From positions 39,492,894 through 39,556,893 of the forward strand of contig NW_020954557.1 in assembly GCF_900497805.2 (NCBI RefSeq): DNA of 64,000 nucleotides. Direction: 5' to 3'. Both the position numbers and the translations under genes were made by a program. The stretch comes from Vombatus ursinus. Its lineage: Eukaryota; Chordata; Mammalia; Diprotodontia; Vombatidae. The notes beneath the pieces are model-generated. The model was not told the origin of the DNA. It saw only the letters and a program-made list of their open reading frames with translations, and did not search any database. Shown here in pieces: positions 11,505 through 22,064 of this stretch (its first letter is position 1; every line of letters starts with the position of its first letter).

Positions 11505-11605
11505 ATTTAATTAGATCCTTAAAGCCAGAATGTTCTTTGGCAAACCAAGCTCACTGTGCGTCCTTGGGCAGATCACTTGACCTCCTTGTTCCTTCTGTCA
11601 GCCCA
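11505..11605 (+). mobile_element. MIR fragment
   Basis: Short MIR core: TGTGCGTCCTTGGGCAGATC, ACTTGACCTCCTTGTTCC. Weak. Confidence 0.45.
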
Positions 11606-11609
11606 GCTG

Positions 11610-12980
11610 GAAAATTAGACAAAAACAAGACCTTGCTAAAAGCTTGTTACTATATCTGAGCTGGGCTGAAACTTCTTTCTGGATCTCACAAGTCCTGAGC
11701 GAGAAAGGCTCTGGACTGCAAATAAATTGTTTGGTTATTATAACCATATTTTGAAATATACCCCTTCCCCCAAACAAACCCAAACATCCTTTTCTAGTCT
11801 TAATGAAATTCTGAGGCCTTGCTAATAAAAAATAAACAAGCTTCTTTTATTCTCCACAATTTCCCCTGAAAATAATGCTAAGAACATAAAATAGGGGTCT
11901 TGGGCTACTGAGGTAGCCTTTAAAAATTATACACACACATATGTATACGTATACATATGAATCATACTTTCTGTCACTGCATTATAAACATTTCTAAAAA
12001 TACTCTTCTTCCTAACCCAGTAAGTCAACAAATATACCTTGTAAAATTGGATAAATGGAAAAAGAAAAAGAATCAAGCAAAAAACACCTGAAATGGTGAC
12101 CAGGTCTGACAATTTAGGGGCATTCTTTTAGAATAATATTGGAAATAGTATTTTTGACAGGGTGTGCAAGATCACATTTAGCTTGAGAGCAACCTATATT
12201 GATGAATTTTAAAAAATATTTTGACTACTGGGCTTAAATATAACTGGGGTTTTTTTTTGTAATCTTACATGTTTTATGCATTTAAAATCATCGTTCTGAG
12301 AAGTAGCTCATCCTCTTAGCCAACTGCCAAAGGGGGCTGTGACACAAAAAAGGTTAAGAATACTTGCTTTAATAAGAAGCAGTGGGGAGAAGGATGCTCC
12401 AGCAACCCCTAGAGCAGCAGCCACCTCCCTGTGACCCAGAAGCCCTGAGCTCCCAGAGCCAGTCACAAGGCTCAGGCTGTTATTGGCACTGCAGTCAGCA
12501 GAGGCTCCTCCCTTTGTGAGCCTCAGCTCAGCAGCTCTGCCCTAAGCCCAGCGGCAGGGAGTCAATGTGATCACCTGCTTCTCTTGTTGCTATGGGTTAC
12601 AGAATGAAGCTCACAAGAGCGAGGCCAAGCACCCTGAGTAGAAATAAGTGTGTCAGCTCCCAGGAAAAGGAAATTGGAAAAAAAATGGGAGGGGGGGAGT
12701 TGAAAAATAACAGGCAGAAGAACAAAAATCAGTGTCTTAGCGTCCTGAGGTGGTCTGGCCAGTTAGCCAGGAGGCATGCTGCCCAAGACCCAGAAGCTTT
12801 CATAAATGCACGGGGTGCCCACTGTACATGAGCCTACTATTGTCCCTTCATCCTAATTAGTTCTTAAAAGAGGTGGAGGAAGACGGCAAATCTCTGTGGG
12901 AATGCCATTCTCCAATCTCCATGGACCTAACTCTTAGATCCAAGGGCCACCCTGGAGTGAGGAAGGGGAGGCGGGTGGGA
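11610..12980. other. Mostly unrecognised; GC-richer block at 12360-12560
   Basis: 11930-11960 is a short CA/TA run. 12270-12350 resembles the end of an old DNA transposon (GGGGGCTGTGACACAAAA, GGTTAAGAATA), though weakly. 12360-12560 is locally GC-rich without CpG clustering or a frame of note. Confidence 0.35.
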
Positions 12981-12984
12981 AAAC

Positions 12985-13140
12985 AGTCATTAATAAGTCA
13001 ACAACTGTTTTAAAGCTCTCGGTGTACCTAACCTCGGACACTATCACTTAGCCACTGTGGAGAGATACTAAAGAAATAGAGGACAGAGTCTTCGTCCTTG
13101 AGAAGTTTACAATCTAATTAAGGAATGTGAATCTATAATA
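12985..13140 (-). mobile_element. L2 LINE 3' end fragment
   Basis: Antisense L2 terminus: AATAAGTCAACAACTG at the start and GTCCTTGAGAAGTTTACAAT near the end. Confidence 0.65.
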
Positions 13141-13317
13141 AAGAGGTGGGGGGCAAAGGGCTGAGCTATACAACCATACACTCCTGTTGTTTGATGGCCC
13201 ATCAGGGAAAATTTTGAGAAGAGGGCCTCCTGTAGCAGTTGACCATTTCTACAATAGAGTACCAAGAAACTCTCGAGCTGGAAACACTCTTAAGAGATAA
13301 AGAGCAACCCCCGTGGT

Positions 13318-13541
13318 TCTTGTTGTTGTTGAGTTGTTCGGGGTTTTCTTGGTAAAGATACTGGAGTGGTTTGCCATTTCCTTCTCATTTTATAGATGAG
13401 GAAACTGCGGCAATCAAGGGTAAGTGATTTGCTCAGGGTCACACAGCTAGTAAGTGTCTGAGGCCAGATTTGAACTCAGGAAGATGAGTCTTCCTGACCC
13501 CAGCGCTGTCACTCTATCCACTGTGCCACCCAGTTGCCCTC
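13318..13541 (-). mobile_element. MAR1 SINE, nearly full length
   Basis: Antisense MAR1: TTGTTGTTGTTGAG tail, GGGGTTTTCTTGG, GATACTGGAGTGGTTTGCC, GGGTCACACAGCTAGTAAGT, then the tRNA-like head CTATCCACTGTGCCACC. Flanks AAAGAGCAACCC and AAAAGAGCAATCCC are a probable target-site duplication. MAR1 is a tRNA-headed CORE-SINE whose 3' end matches RTE LINEs. Confidence 0.9.
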
Positions 13542-13559
13542 AAAAAAGAGCAATCCCAT

Positions 13560-13730
13560 TCTTTTGCAATTGAAGACATTGCGAATAGAATAGAACTAAC
13601 TTGCTTAAAGTGACATAGCTAATTAAGGAAAGAGCTGAAACAGGAGCTCTGGGTTCTAGTTTCAACTTTGCCACTAACTAGCAGTGTGACTTTGGCCATG
13701 TCAGTGTATCATGGGATCCAAAGTTGTTTT
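13560..13730. mobile_element. MIR fragments
   Basis: 13570-13640 antisense-like, 13640-13730 sense (GAGCTCTGGGTTCTAGTTTC, ACTAGCAGTGTGACTTTGGC). Old and truncated. Confidence 0.55.
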
Positions 13731-13749
13731 TTGTGTATGATGTCAGGAT

Positions 13750-14005
13750 GAATAGAAGGAAAGAAGGGATGAAAGAAAGAGAGAGAAGAAGAAGAAGAAG
13801 AAGAAGAAGAAGAGGAGGAGGAGGAGGAGGAAAGAAAGAAAGAGAGGAAGGAAGGAAGATGGAAAGAAGGAAGGAAGAAAGGAAAGAAGGAAGGAAGAAA
13901 GGGAAGGGAAGAAGGGAGGGAAGAGGAAAGAAAGGAAGGATAGAAGGGAAGAAAGAGAGGAAGGGAAGGAAGAAGGGAGGGAGGGAGGAGGAAAGAAAGA
14001 AAGAT
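13750..14005. repeat. Long purine tract (GAA, GGA, GGAA)n
   Basis: Over 250 bases of almost pure purine on the plus strand: (GAA)n at 13785, (GAG)n, then degenerate GGAAGGAA/GAAAG. It produces spurious charged (RRK/E) and poly-Ser/Leu/Pro frames on the two strands. A candidate for triplex-forming DNA. Confidence 0.95.
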
Positions 14006-14139
14006 TAACAATCGTTAATTTCATGCTTCTATTTATATCAGTTTTAAAGTAAGCAACTGATACGATAATTCCATTTTTCTTTAGACCAAGGACAGCAAGT
14101 TTTCACTCGAGGGAAGTAAATTGTTAGCCAGCTAATTCT

Positions 14140-14315
14140 CTTTAGGACTACAGATTTGGAGCTGGAAGGGAACTGAGTGGCCATGTTGGAATGCCTTCCT
14201 TTAGTGGTAAGGAACCAAGGCCTGTAGAGACGAAGTGATTTGTCCAAGGTCACTCAGGTATTAAGTTGCAGAGCTAGGATTTAATCTCAGGTTCTCTACT
14301 TCCCAAACCAGCCCC
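14140..14315 (-). mobile_element. MIR or L3-type tail, antisense
   Basis: GATTTGGAGCTGGAAGGGAA, GATTTGTCCAAGGTCACTCA, GTTGCAGAGCTAGGATTTAA. This is the classic antisense MIR order. Confidence 0.75.
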
Positions 14316-14684
14316 TTCAGCTGGATCCCTTCAGGTGGGACATATTTTTTTTCTTTCACTTTCATAAAATAGAGGCTATTTAACCCACTCTTTTTTTTCT
14401 TTCACTAGACAATGAAGGTGGGGAAGGAGAGACATCATCACCATTATACATTCCTGGGGCAGTTTGGGTTCCTTCCTCATCCATTTGACAGATGGATCAC
14501 AGCCTCGGAAGAACTGCTTCACTCCTTTGTCACTTAGGTTTCCCAGCTCAGAAAAAGAAAAACACCCCTCGTTTTTTTGTTTTTTGTTTTTGTTTTTTTG
14601 CCGTATATTGATAGACTTCATCCATGGAGATGGGGGAGAGGGCATATTATTATCTTGATATTATCCCAAGAATTTGTTCTGTGA

Positions 14685-14775
14685 AGTTTGGATTCAGTCA
14701 AAGGGTGGACCTTGAGGACCTAGAGGGCCACGTGTGGCCTCGAGGCTGCAGGTTCCCTACCCCTGGATTAGATCA
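14685..14775. mobile_element. hAT-type DNA transposon end fragment
   Basis: GACCTAGAGGGCCACGTGTG followed by CTGCAGGTTCCCTACCCCTG resembles the terminal part of non-autonomous hAT (Charlie/Zaphod-like) elements. Only one end is seen. Confidence 0.5.
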
Positions 14776-14811
14776 TGGGCTAATTTGTCTCTCTAAAGAA
14801 AAGGAACTTCC

Positions 14812-14986
14812 GAGGCAGCTAGGTGGCACAGTGGATAGAGCACGGGCCCTGGAGTCAGGAGAACCTGAGTTCAAATGCCGCCTCAGACACATAACACCCA
14901 CTAGCTGTGTGACTCTGGTCTGGGTGAGTCACTTAATCCTAATTGTCTCACATTAAAAAAAAAAAGAAACATAATAAAAAATTTAA
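14812..14986 (+). mobile_element. tRNA-derived SINE (WSINE1-like) with perfect TSD
   Basis: Head GAGGCAGCTAGGTGGCAC, then AGTGGATAGAGCACGGGC, TTCAAATGCCGCCTCAGA, GAGTCACTTAATCCTAATTG and an A-rich tail. Flanked by identical 17-base duplications (AAAGAAAAGGAACTTCC at 14795-14811 and 14987-15003). A perfect duplication suggests a younger insertion than its neighbours. Confidence 0.93.
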
Positions 14987-15039
14987 AAAGAAAAGGAACT
15001 TCCTGAGATAGCTTTGCCAAATTGTCATTCACTCTAGAG

Positions 15040-15200
15040 CAAGAGTGAACCCAGATGGCTCCGGAGCAGAAAGTGATGATGGTGACTTTGCACAGCCCTG
15101 CCTCACTTAAATCCAATTCACCTCCAAGTCATGGCATCACCTTCCTGATGTCATGGTCCTCTTCAAGAATGAAGGACAAACAATAACAACAATAACTAGC
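15040..15200 (+). mobile_element. Unassigned marsupial SINE-like repeat, 3' part
   Basis: GATGGCTCCGGAGCAG, GTGACTTTGCACAGCCCTG, TAAATCCAATTCACCTCC, TTCCTGATGTCATGGTCC, then an (ACAATA)n/(AAC)n tail. Same family as 3600-3946 and both arms of 4133-4337. Confidence 0.65.
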
Positions 15201-15204
15201 AGCT

Positions 15205-16150
15205 GTTATTATTCTGTTATCAATTAAACAATGCTACTTCAAGGGTTTGAGTTCTAATATTAAAATGATGCAGGAGGTGGTATCACAAGCCTGTTTTTCA
15301 CAGTTATGGTGAAAAGCTTAAAGTCTACTTGATGCCAGCAGAAAAGAAGTCACCACATCCTGCCTATCATACTCCCCATTCAGGGCAGGTCAGATCACCA
15401 CCCAGCAGGCTGGCTTTATAGCAACATGGCAGGATTACAAAGGGTCTTTCATGTTCATACGGCCCATGTTCCATAGCAGTGTGAACATAGTAAGGTAAGG
15501 GGTTTGTCTAGGACCAGGATTCCTGACAGACAGATAGAATGATGGGACAATGCCCCCATTCTCCTATCAGGAAGCTGTTGACATTTGAAACAAACTGAGG
15601 AAATTTTAGGGCCACATCTTGGAATGTTGATTAGAGGATGATCCAGAAAGTCCTAAGGAACTGATGTCCTGTTTCAGAGCCCATGTGAGATAATGTAACA
15701 GCAGTTCCAAATGCATTATAAATAAATCTGATTTCTCTAAGCTGGAAAGATTCATTCCAAAGCCTAAAACCCCAACCATTTCTTGGTGGCCAGATAGCCC
15801 AGCATGGAATTACTTGGTTAACCCTCTCATCTTCCTCTCAACAGCTAAAATTCATGAATCTTTTCCCTTTCTTCTGGGGTTCCTTTTCACTTCTAAACAT
15901 TTTCCAAAACATATTTTTGCTTTCTCTCTCTCCCCCTTTCTTCGTCTATCATTCACTGCTTTGTCCAGTTTTTCCCTGACTCCTTCTCCACTTTTTCCTT
16001 GTGGTCCTAATGACTCACTTCATTTTAGTATTTCAAATGATTTATAATTTTACGAGTCTGGAGACTTTTCTAACCAAAGCAGATCACAACTCCTTAGTAT
16101 TAAACCACCTTGTGATTTTCTTGTGATTTGGCCAAAAAGATAAATCAACA
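15205..16150. other. Unrecognised sequence, pyrimidine-rich at 15830-16050
   Basis: No firm repeat assignment. The CT-rich stretch may be a decayed L2 5' part, since the L2 3' region follows directly, but I cannot show it. Confidence 0.35.
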
Positions 16151-16159
16151 CCTTATCTC

Positions 16160-16556
16160 CATGTAATCCCCAATCCAGTGACATTGGTCTCCTTGCTGAC
16201 TCCTTGAACTACACATTCCATCTCCCATTTTCACTGGCCATCCCCCTTTCCTGGAATTCTCTCCCTCCTTATCTCTCCCTCCTGGCTTTGCTGCCTCACT
16301 TGGGGGTTCAGCTAAAATCCTATTTTTATAAGAAGCCTTTCCGGGTCCCCCTTAATGTTAGTGCCATCTCTCTGAGACCAGCTCCAATCTATCTGCATAT
16401 ATGTTGCTTGTACATAGTTGTTTTTATGTTGTCTCCTCCATTAGACTGTGAGTTCCTCGAGAGCAGGGATTGTCTTTTATCTTTCTTTGTATCCCCAGCG
16501 CTTAGCACAATGCCTGCCCAGAGTAGATACTTAATAAATGCATGTCGTCATCCTTT
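16160..16556 (+). mobile_element. L2 LINE 3' end, well preserved
   Basis: CCAGTGACATTGGTCTCCTT, CATTTTCACTGGCCATCCCC, AGCTAAAATCCTATTTTTAT, TTAGACTGTGAGTTCCTCG, CAGCGCTTAGCACAATGCC and TACTTAATAAATGCATG follow L2 consensus order to its natural 3' end. Confidence 0.92.
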
Positions 16557-16559
16557 TGG

Positions 16560-18240
16560 TCATGGGACTCTCTGATCAAAGCACTGCTGGTCCTTGGATG
16601 ACAGATATACAGTTTGTCGATGGGCCTATACCTGAAGCCAGGTTAACTTGGTCCATCCTGACACAGTATGCTATGCTGGCATAGCCTTTGAGAATTCAGC
16701 ATCCTTTCCATGTCCAAATAGGCATCCAAGTAAGGCTGAGCCAAAAAGTACTAATTTAAAAAGAAAAGAAAAATGTCTTCTTGGAAGTCTGGCATGTTAT
16801 ACAAGTGTCTGTCACACTGAAGGATCTAATTAATTGCAGAACAAAAATACCATTAGTCCCTTTGCCCATTGTAAATACATTTATTCCTGCTTTCCTCCCT
16901 CCTGTACTGTGCTTAAACAGGGCTACTTACCGGAACTAGATTTCCTATTTACCTTGTGCTGATGACTTGTCAGAAACCCATCTTTGACCACACACTGTCA
17001 ACATCTCAAAGTCATAGAAAATGCAAAGGATCTTACCCAGTGATTCAGTTCTTTGGTTGAATTTTAAATCCATGATGTTTGTTTGAGTGGGTTGAAAATC
17101 TCTTTGAACATGTGCTCCCATCTCTGGAGGGAAGATTAATTACTGCCGTTGCTGCTGATTGTGCCTGAAGCTTTCAGCAATGAAATGAGGGTGAAATATT
17201 TTTGGCTTTTACAGTTGGTATCTGACAAAGAAAGAGACTTTTAAAAAAATCCCACAAAACAAAGCTAGGTGTAATTTATAAGGAGGTTACTCTATTGTCT
17301 ATGTCATTTTGGGCCAAACAGCATTTGTTGTGGTTTGAGAGATGATGGAGTCAGGTGAGATGGTCTCCCCCACACACTAAGTTACCCTAATCATGCTCCG
17401 CACACATTTCTGAATTAGTTCCAGCTAGTTAGCGTCACTGCAGGACAATTTAGACTGTCGTTGTTTGAGTCTTCAGCATAGTCTCTGATGATGGATTCCC
17501 ATAAAAGGCAAAATCCATTATTTACACACAGTAGGAAAATAAACTTTCTCCCCAGCCTAATGCATGGAGATTGGGAAAGCTTTTCATTTTAGACAGTTGG
17601 AAATTTTGCATTCAAGCAGCTTTGAGGACTCTTTTAATCAATGTCCCCTGGAAAAACAAATTTAGAAGTCTGTTCTTTCAATTCAGTAGGGCTGAAATGT
17701 AAGTAAGGGCATTGCTTCTCCAAGCCGCATGGTGTGATAGTCATCATAGACTTCTAATAAAGCACAATTAACTGGCAGCTGCTATGTCAAGGTATTTTAA
17801 CAATAAGTGAATGGCCCCGATTCATAAGGAAATGATGGTGGGGGCTACGAGGGAAAGACATTTCCTTCCTGTGTTAGGGGAAAATATTCCCATTTCCAGG
17901 TGATGGAAGGTATGTTTATAACCATAGCACTCATATTTTCCTGACCAATATAACAACTCAGTGGTGTTTTCTGGGCCATATTTCAAACTACTCCCTTAAA
18001 AAGGAATGACAGTACATTGGGAAAATGTGAACACAAGTTGTCCTTTCTGGACAGAGTCCTCTGCACATAGGGGAAGCATTTGGGTGAAGGAGGTTGTACA
18101 GAAGGTGAGGCCGGTCCTGTAGTGGGTGAGGGCAGGTGCGCTGCTGGTGCACATTATCACTGGAGCTGATGATACAAGGAGGCCTATGTCAACTCAGGAG
18201 ATAGCCTGGAGAAGTGGGGGAAAAGGACTGTGCTGTATGG
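16560..18240. other. Repeat-poor island, candidate conserved non-coding DNA
   Basis: No transposon signature over about 1.7 kb. It contains AT-rich words of the homeobox-site kind (GAAGATTAATTACTGCCGTT near 17131; TTAGCGTCACTG near 17430) and few long frames. Base use differs from the surrounding repeats. Function is inferred only from the lack of insertions. Confidence 0.5.
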
Positions 18241-18254
18241 GGACTCAGAGCCTT

Positions 18255-18550
18255 GAGTGGTCTCAGTGACCAAGGGAAAGTCACTTACTTACCTTCTATG
18301 AGAAAATCAATTTAAAGAGCTTTTCAAATCTTGAAGTGCTTTATAAATGTAAATTATTTTTGTCATAGCTATTCTTACTAATACTGCTATTCTTTGAGCC
18401 TCACTTTCCTCACCTGTAAAATGAAAGTAATATTGCCTGCCTTATCTGTCCCATGTGATTATTGTGAGAAATATACGAGACAGTGGACACAAAGCATTTT
18501 ATGAAACTGTGAAATGTTAGACCGTGCAAATGCAAAGAACTATTATCAAC
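18255..18550 (+). mobile_element. MIR SINE, two parts
   Basis: AGTCACTTACTTACCTTCTA, GTGCTTTATAAATGTAAATT, then TTTCCTCACCTGTAAAATGA and TGTGATTATTGTGAGAAATA. Internal order suggests rearranged or overlapping MIR copies. Confidence 0.65.
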
Positions 18551-18761
18551 CAGAAGTTACTGCAATAACCTTGCTGATGAGAGAAAGAGAACTATTTCCT
18601 TTTTATGGAGACAATCGGTGATCCTTCACATATTTGGAGAGCCCCAATTCAGCCAGGGCTCTTTGGATTCCTCCTTTCTATCCCCAATGGCACAACTAGT
18701 GAGGATGACTTGATTCTGAAGCTTAGAAGCTGTCCTCATGGCCAGTCTTTCTGGGAAGGTA

Positions 18762-18885
18762 TCAATCAGTCAATCAAAAGGCATTTCTTAAGGGTCTACT
18801 ATGTGCTAGGAACTCTGCTAGGCACTGAAAATATAAATGCAAAAATTAAATACCGGCTCTCCAAGAGCTTACATTCTAACAGGGG
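18762..18885 (-). mobile_element. L2 LINE 3' end
   Basis: Antisense: CAATCAGTCAATCAAAAGGC, GTCTACTATGTGCTAGGAAC, CCAAGAGCTTACATTCTAAC. Confidence 0.85.
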
Positions 18886-18899
18886 AGGGAAGGGAAGAA

Positions 18900-19157
18900 A
18901 TAAACATTTATTAAGCACCTTCTATGTGCCAGACACCATGTTAGGTGCCTTACAAATATTATCTCATTCTATCCTCACAATAACCCTGTGAGGTAAGTGG
19001 TGTTATAGTCCCTATTTTACAATCGAAGAAACTGAGGCAGACAGGGGTTAAGTGACTTGCCAAGAGTGTCACAGCTAGTAAATATCTGAGGCCAGATTTG
19101 AACTCTGGTCTTCCTGACTCCAAGTCCAGTGTCCTAGCTACTGCGCCACCTACCCTC
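18900..19157 (-). mobile_element. MIR/CORE-SINE, near full length
   Basis: Antisense: TTATTAAGCACCTTCTATGT, TCCTCACAATAACCCTGTGA, AAACTGAGGCAGACAGGGG, AGTGTCACAGCTAGTAAATA, then the tRNA-like head near CTACTGCGCCACC. It combines a MIR-like 3' end with the marsupial SINE head. Confidence 0.8.
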
Positions 19158-19165
19158 ACGAGGGT

Positions 19166-19208
<43 letters not shown>

Positions 19209-19265
19209 GATTAGCTAGATAAATGATAAATATACAGATAGATTAGATGGATGGATGTATGGATA
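19166..19265. repeat. (GT)n followed by (GATA)-like repeat
   Basis: 19166-19203 is a near-perfect GT run. It is followed by degenerate GATAGATTA / GATGGATG units to about 19265. Confidence 0.95.
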
Positions 19266-19269
19266 TTCT

Positions 19270-19640
19270 GTGCCTATAAAATATATACAGAATAAATACA
19301 AAGAAATACAAAGAAATTAAATATGAAATGGTTGGGCATGAAGGGTACTAGCAATGGGAGGATCAAGGTCTTCATGTAGAAAGTATTGTTTGAGTCTATC
19401 TGGAAGAGAGGGATTCTATGAGGCACAGGTGAAGAGGAAGTACATTTCCAGGCATGGTGGACATCTAACACAAAGGCATGGAAACATAGATGGAGTGTCA
19501 TTTGTGAGAAACAGAGAGAAGGCCAGTTGGACTGGATCACAGGGTACATAATGTACAACGAGTCTAGGGTGGCAGTTGGGCTTTCTGCCCCTGGGCAGAC
19601 AGACTGCAGGATGGTACTGGACACAGCACAAAGACTTTTG
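19270..19640 (-). mobile_element. L2-related LINE fragment (tentative)
   Basis: AAGAGGAAGTACATTTCCAG, AGAGAAGGCCAGTTGGACTG and a GATGGAGTGTCATTTGTGAG block resemble the antisense body of L2 elements upstream of the 3' end. Long overlapping minus-strand frames (up to 170 codons) lie here but have no recognised domain. Confidence 0.45.
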
Positions 19641-19644
19641 AGGG

Positions 19645-20255
19645 ATGATAGGAGAAGGAGGCAGGGCTGAAATGGCCTCCCCATCACTTCTTCCCCCACT
19701 CTCCACCCACACTTTGGAACCGCTTGGCTGGCCACCAGAATAAGCCTCCTCAGAGACAGCCAATCATTTGGACTAGCTGTACGCACTAGATGTGAAACTT
19801 AGGCCTAGTGCAATGCAGTATTTCTCACACTTCGTTGGGGGTGGAGGGAAGTGGAGGGAAGGGGGTGGACTCCCCCAGGAGGCTTGTGGGAAATCTTAAA
19901 TGAGTTATTGAAGGGCTCTACCAGAGTATAAAATTGCAAGACTCCAAACAGCTGTTGCAAGGCAATCTCCTTTAGCCTTTGGGCCCCTTCCCAGTATTTT
20001 CTCCCCCCACCCCACCCCACCCCACCCAGTTTTCAAGAATCAAACAGAGCTGGTTGTAGGCAAAGTAGTGAAGTGGATGGTTTAACTACATTGTGCCCAG
20101 CCTCCCCTTTTTGACCATTCTCCCTCCTTTCTGCCACCTCTCACTAAGTACCTAGGACCTTTCTCTTTGCCACAATCTACTACCACAAAAGGCTCTGATA
20201 TCAGCCATTAATGTATTAGTACAAGTTCAGGTCAGTGTGTTACCTTCCCCAAGGA
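19645..20255. other. Unrecognised sequence with a G-quadruplex motif
   Basis: No repeat family recognised. The minus strand carries consecutive G4 runs at 20003-20027 (reported separately). Confidence 0.35.
20003..20027 (-). other. G-quadruplex-forming motif
   Basis: On the minus strand at least four runs of G4 or more are separated by single T (GGGGTGGGGTGGGG units). Single-base loops favour a stable parallel quadruplex in vitro. Function unknown. Confidence 0.8.
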
Positions 20256-20261
20256 GATCAG

Positions 20262-20335
20262 AGACCTAGAACTTTCTCTGGAGATCATCTAATCCAACTG
20301 TTATAGATGAGAAAACTGAAGTTAGGTTACCTCTT
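20262..20335 (-). mobile_element. MIR fragment
   Basis: AGATCATCTAATCCAACTG and TATAGATGAGAAAACTGAAG are the antisense MIR signature. Truncated. Confidence 0.6.
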
Positions 20336-20747
20336 AAGCCATAACTGCCACAATTCACAGTGTCTGGTTTGTGGTTTCTGTGACCCTTCTTTGGAAACTG
20401 AAAATCCTGTCCTTCCTCTGGGGAATGCAAATGAATTTCTATTGCTGGCTAGAAAGTGTATACATGGATATATATATTTATACAGGCCATATTCATCATT
20501 GAAGCCTTTTCTTCCATGTTAGGATCTTTGTGCATTGGAAGTTTGTTTCTTCTCTCTGCTGTATGATTGGAGTTATCATTCATATGTATAATCCCAAGGG
20601 AAAAATTTTAAGTCCCTCCTTCAGAGAAGCTTTGGTCCCCACTTGCCTAAGGCTGCCCTCCTGGTAATGACCAGGCAATTGAGAGTCACAACTCTCTGGG
20701 AAGACTCATACCATATTAACTGGCTACTACCCTGTAGACCTTTGTGG

Positions 20748-20865
20748 GTTGTTGTTCAGTCATTTCAGCTGTGTCACACTCTCTGTGACCCCATTTGGGG
20801 TTTTCTTGGCAAAGATACTGGAGCGGTTTGCCATTTCCTTCTCCAGCTCATTTTACAGATGGGGA
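20748..20865 (-). mobile_element. MAR1 SINE, 5'-truncated
   Basis: Antisense MAR1 tail: GTTGTTGTTCAGTCATTTC, CCCCATTTGGGGTTTTCTT, GATACTGGAGCGGTTTGCC, CATTTTACAGATGGGG. The tRNA-like head is missing. Confidence 0.85.
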
Positions 20866-20869
20866 AGCG

Positions 20870-21555
20870 CCTCATAGCCCTTGCGATCATAGATTAGATC
20901 CTCCACATCCCCTTGTTAGCCAACCCCTGGTGGATAGTGGAAGATTCCAAACACATGATTCTCAGCCCCCTCAATCGGTTACAAAACTCAAATATCCCAA
21001 AGAGTAGATTTGGAAGAAGAGGTCCCAGAAAACACCTTGCTCATGTCCTGGACCCCTTTCCCCAACCTAGCCCATTTCAGAGATGGGACATTTTCTGTAT
21101 AGAAAAGGAAAGCTAGAAATCTGTCTTGTGAACTGCCAAACCACCACCCCAACCTAGATGCAGAACTGACCCATTGCTAGCCCTCCTGAGGCCTCAATTA
21201 GCCATACAGAATAGCTTTATATACATCACATTTGGTCACACAAGGATGTGTATGGGTTTTCTCCTTAACATATGATCATCATTTGGAGCACTCATTTGCT
21301 GCTATATATAGAGTTGAAATGAGTAGGGAAAACTGAAGAGCTCTTCTCATTTTAAAATGCCTAGAATAACACGGTGAAATGTGAGTGGCCCTGATGGATG
21401 CTTAGCAAGTTAAATGATCTGCCCAAGGTCACACAGATCCTCTCATTCTAAATTCATAGATCATTGGCATTTGTATGCAACCTGAGTCCTAAAGCCCAAT
21501 GGTATGGGACCTTCTCCTCATTGGTGGAGGTCAATGCCCTACACCTGGGTGAGGA
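20870..21555. other. Unrecognised sequence with small MIR remnant
   Basis: 21400-21440 (GTTAAATGATCTGCCCAAGG, TCACACAGATCC) is an antisense MIR core remnant. The rest was not recognised. Confidence 0.4.
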
Positions 21556-21559
21556 TAAG

Positions 21560-22060
21560 AGCTTGTGAGAGAGGGAGAGAGGAGAGCTATTCAATTTTCT
21601 TTAGGTCTGTGGACCTGCTTTGAATTTCTTCAGGCTTTGGGTGCTTCTGACTTCCAGCTTCAAGAGAAAACAAAGAAGAGGCCAACCCCACTCTGGGTTA
21701 CCTAAAGGAAAAAACTGTAGGGAGAAGCCAATGTGAGAGGAGCTGGTAATCTCCATCATGTTCCTATCCCTAGCTTGCTATACTAGGGACTCCAGGGAAC
21801 TTCCCTTTGGGTGAGATCTGGGAGTCTCTTAGTTTACCTCTCTCTTAATAGGAGAGCTCCTCTTCTCTCTATTGTCTGGCATATGTACTCCTACATATAT
21901 TTTCTCTGATTCGCGTCTGACTGTGATTTAGACGAGTGGGTTTCTTTGCTAAGTGCTGTGTGTTTTCACTGTGGAATTGGTATTTGGTGGGGAAGGAGTC
22001 AAGCCTTGTGCATAAATTTTGGTGTCCTGATTCCCCAATTAACGACTAGCAATCAGAAAT
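21560..22060 (+). mobile_element. Possible endogenous-retrovirus LTR fossil
   Basis: A ~500-base block with LTR-like style: a CT-rich middle (CCTCTTCTCTCTATTGTCTG), then TCTGACTGTGATTTAGACG, and a terminal part with GTGTTTTCACTGTGGAATTG. No internal retroviral genes lie next to it, so if real it would be a solitary LTR. The family was not identified. It looks old and broken. Confidence 0.3.
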
Positions 22061-22064
22061 TTAG

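Noticed and set aside
14812-14890. tRNA gene at the start of the SINE (and similar heads elsewhere)
   Set aside because: The heads are tRNA-derived SINE promoters followed by CORE or short SINE bodies and poly-A or AAC tails with target duplications. No functional tRNA structure.
3850-15200. The repeated 3' ends at 3850, 4133 and 15100 as a CRISPR-like or regulatory direct repeat
   Set aside because: Their spacing is irregular, orientation is mixed and AAC-type tails mark them as SINE-like insertions.
19274-19786. 170-codon minus-strand frame
   Set aside because: Overlaps another 115-codon minus-strand frame, has no domain and sits in LINE-like sequence.
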